Shown piece after piece: positions 62,218 through 64,000 of a stretch of 64,000 bases of DNA. The stretch covers positions 1 to 64,000 of the forward strand of contig JAFSMP010000021.1 in NCBI GenBank assembly GCA_017447875.1, written 5' to 3'. Made by a program: the position numbers and the translations under genes. Positions within the stretch are counted from its first letter, which is position 1, and the number at the start of each line of letters is the position of its first letter. This DNA comes from Paludibacteraceae bacterium. Lineage in GTDB: Bacteria; Bacteroidota; Bacteroidia; Bacteroidales; Paludibacteraceae. Below the pieces are notes generated by a model. It saw nothing but the letters and a program-made list of their open reading frames with translations. It ran no database searches and had not been told where the DNA came from.

Positions 62218-63553
62218 TGCAGCTGCGAGATGGACCGTCCTTGTTCTGGTGGCATCGATGATGTTCTTCGCATATATGTTCGTGGACATCCTCTCACCCT
62301 TAGCTTCGTTGCTCAACGAATCGATCGGTTGGGATCAAGGTGTGTTCGGTACCTATGCAGCAGGTGAGTACCTGCTGAACGTGTTCGGTTTCCTCATCTT
62401 GGCCGGAATCATCCTCGATAAGATGGGAGTCCGTTTTACGGGCCTGCTCAGTGCCAGTTTGATGGTTCTGGGTGCAGCTATCAAGTACTGGGGTATCTCA
62501 TGGTCGGAAGCCAACACGGTGGAGTGGCTCAATGCATGGTGGCCGTCGATGCCGGGTAGCGCCAAGATCGCTATGTTCGGCTTTATGATCTTCGGTTGCG
62601 GTTGCGAGATGGCAGGAACGACGGTGAGCAAGGTGCTTGCCAAATGGTTCAAAGGCAAAGAGATGGCATTAGCGATGGGTCTGGAGATGGCGATTGCCCG
62701 TCTGGGTGTGTTCGCAGCGATGTGGCTGGCTCCTATGTTCAGTTCTTCTTTCGCAGTGGATGGCGTTAATTCTGTTACCGCTCCGTTACTTTTTGCATCG
62801 CTGTTACTCGTGGTGGGTCTGCTGAATTTCTTCGTGTTCACGATTATGGATACGAAGTTCGACAACCAACTCGTAGCGATTGGTGAAGCGACGGCGGAGA
62901 AAGATCCGGAAGATGAGTTCCATGTATCGGACCTCAAGCAGATTTTGACCTCGAAGATGTTCTGGATCATCGCGCTCCTTTGTGTGCTCTATTATTCGGC
63001 CATCTTCCCCTTCCAGCGTTTTGCAACGAACTTCCTGGAAGAGACTTTGAATATCTCCAATGCGGAAGCAGCGGGCCTATTCAAATGGTTCCCGATTCTG
63101 GCGATGGTGCTGACTCCGTTCCTGGGTGCGTTCATCGACTACAAGGGAAAAGGAGCTTCGATGATGCTGCTCGGTGCAATCATTATGATTGCCTGTCACT
63201 GCGTCTTCGCGTTCGTGCTGCCGGTGTATCCGAGTAAGATCCTTGCGCTTGTCACGATCCTGATTCTCGGTGTGAGCTTCTCACTGGTTCCGGCATCTAT
63301 GTGGCCCAGCGTACCGAAGATTATTGATGAGAAAGTGTTGGGTTCGGCATACTGCCTGATCTTCTGGGTACAAAATATCGGTCTATGCCTTGTGCCGCTG
63401 CTGATCGGCAAACTGCGCGTGGCTACCGAGGGGTACCTGGTACCGATGATTGTGTTTGCATCGTTTGGTGTACTCGCATTTCTGTTGAGCCTTGCTCTCA
63501 AAGTAGAGGACAAAAAGAAGAACTATGGATTGGAGCTTCCTAATAAGAAATAA
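62183..63553 (+). CDS. Major facilitator superfamily transporter
   Basis: The 456-residue protein has twelve predicted hydrophobic segments, a central cytoplasmic loop (EATAEKDPEDEFHVSDLKQI) and MFS-type loop sequences (LDKMGVRFTGLLSA; KWFKGKEMALAMGLEMAIAR). The substrate is unknown. It overlaps the start of murF by 29 nt. Confidence 0.85.
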   Translation: MVQKIQQTLRDSAAARWTVLVLVASMMFFAYMFVDILSPLASLLNESIGWDQGVFGTYAAGEYLLNVFGFLILAGIILDKMGVRFTGLLSASLMVLGAAIKYWGISWSEANTVEWLNAWWPSMPGSAKIAMFGFMIFGCGCEMAGTTVSKVLAKWFKGKEMALAMGLEMAIARLGVFAAMWLAPMFSSSFAVDGVNSVTAPLLFASLLLVVGLLNFFVFTIMDTKFDNQLVAIGEATAEKDPEDEFHVSDLKQILTSKMFWIIALLCVLYYSAIFPFQRFATNFLEETLNISNAEAAGLFKWFPILAMVLTPFLGAFIDYKGKGASMMLLGAIIMIACHCVFAFVLPVYPSKILALVTILILGVSFSLVPASMWPSVPKIIDEKVLGSAYCLIFWVQNIGLCLVPLLIGKLRVATEGYLVPMIVFASFGVLAFLLSLALKVEDKKKNYGLELPNKK

Positions 63554-64000
63554 GGAATCTATCTACGTCACGACGGACAGCAGGAAGGTCACTCCCGGTG
63601 CTGTCTTCGTGGCGCTCAAGGGTGAGCATTTCGACGGCAATGACTTTGTCGAGAAAGCTCGTCAAGACGGGGCAGCGTATATCATCAGCGGTGAGAACGC
63701 TTTAGCAGAGTTACAAGACCTGGCGCGTGCCTGGCGCAGAGAGTTGGGATTGCCGATACTCGGTATCACCGGTACGAACGGCAAGACAACCACGAAAGAA
63801 CTATGCGCAGCGGTGCTCTCCACCAAGTATAACTTGTATTATACGCAGGGTAACCTCAATAATCAACTCGGTGTGCCGCTCACCTTATTAAGTATCACGC
63901 GCGCGCATGAGATGGCGATTGTGGAGATGGGAGCTTCTCATCCCGGGGATATCCAAGAACTGGTGAACATCGCAGAACCGGACTACGGACTCATCACCAA
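63525..64000 (+). CDS. murF: UDP-N-acetylmuramoyl-tripeptide--D-alanyl-D-alanine ligase, N-terminal part
   Basis: The gene runs off the right edge. The first 158 codons give MDWSFLIRNKESIYVTTDSR, GAVFVALKGEHFDGNDF, the ATP-binding GITGTNGKTTTKELCAAVL and the Mur-ligase NLNNQLGVPLTLL and VEMGASHPGDI. It adds D-Ala-D-Ala in cell-wall synthesis. The ATG lies inside the MFS gene's end. Confidence 0.94.
   Translation, partial: MDWSFLIRNKESIYVTTDSRKVTPGAVFVALKGEHFDGNDFVEKARQDGAAYIISGENALAELQDLARAWRRELGLPILGITGTNGKTTTKELCAAVLSTKYNLYYTQGNLNNQLGVPLTLLSITRAHEMAIVEMGASHPGDIQELVNIAEPDYGLIT

Overview
The window is a chromosomal segment of a member of the Bacteroidales. The evidence is the Bacteroidetes-type promoters (-33 TTTG and -7 TAnnTTTG, usually extended to TACCTTTGCACCCG), a Bacteroides-like tmRNA tag ending YALAA, two type IX secretion (T9SS) genes in their usual neighbourhoods (porQ-cmk-ispH and porG-uppS-bamA-skp-skp), paired deoxynucleoside kinases, a DUF4954 protein and conserved short C-terminal tails on secreted proteins. 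Genus cannot be assigned from sequence alone. A gut or rumen Paludibacteraceae-like lineage is plausible but is only an impression.

Layout. 1-3538 (minus strand) is the classic translation cluster tRNA-Thr/Tyr/Gly/Thr-tuf-tRNA-Trp-secE-nusG-rplK-rplA. 3576-15766 (minus) is a long run: four tandem secreted GH13 alpha-amylase-like proteins, a small secreted companion, a GH13 protein with an N-terminal E-set-like domain, two dNK genes and a XerC/D recombinase. 15795-25299 holds trmO, tRNA-Phe with a damaged duplicate, porQ-cmk-ispH, malQ, a flippase-like membrane protein and an HhH/outer-membrane barrel protein. 25300-29410 is accessory DNA: an ATPase, a serine recombinase, a truncated surface-protein gene and a DUF2442 pair, with a 14-bp inverted repeat flanking part of it. 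29410-40107 encodes two giant secreted repeat proteins and a small protein with a sorting-signal-like C-terminus. 40140-50092 has a GH88/105 lipoprotein, tmRNA, and tRNA-Ala, -Arg, -fMet and -Cys packed tightly against protein genes, then a nucleoside phosphorylase, rlmI, an exonuclease and sufB. 50089-64000 is housekeeping: murI, dnaN, DUF4954, RNase Z, radA, a lipoprotein, porG-uppS-bamA-skp-skp, an MFS transporter and the start of murF.

How the genes work together. The amylases, MalQ and the GH88/105 lipoprotein point to growth on plant polysaccharides. PorQ and PorG indicate a T9SS that could export the amylases and one of the giant proteins, which share a short C-terminal tail. BamA and the Skp chaperones would assemble the outer-membrane barrels.

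The most unusual feature is about thirty short tandem tracts with a unit of 7 or 8 nt (rarely 9, 10, 11 or 16). Unit sequences differ from locus to locus. They lie between genes, across start codons, in signal-peptide codons and, frame-preserving, inside conserved enzymes (MurI three times, TrmO three times, XerC twice, RlmI twice, IspH, RadA, a nucleoside phosphorylase and an exonuclease). I saw none in the amylase genes or in the bodies of the giant surface genes. Other notable points are tRNA genes abutting or overlapping protein genes, repeated 3' ends of tRNA-Phe and tmRNA, and a candidate invertible segment.
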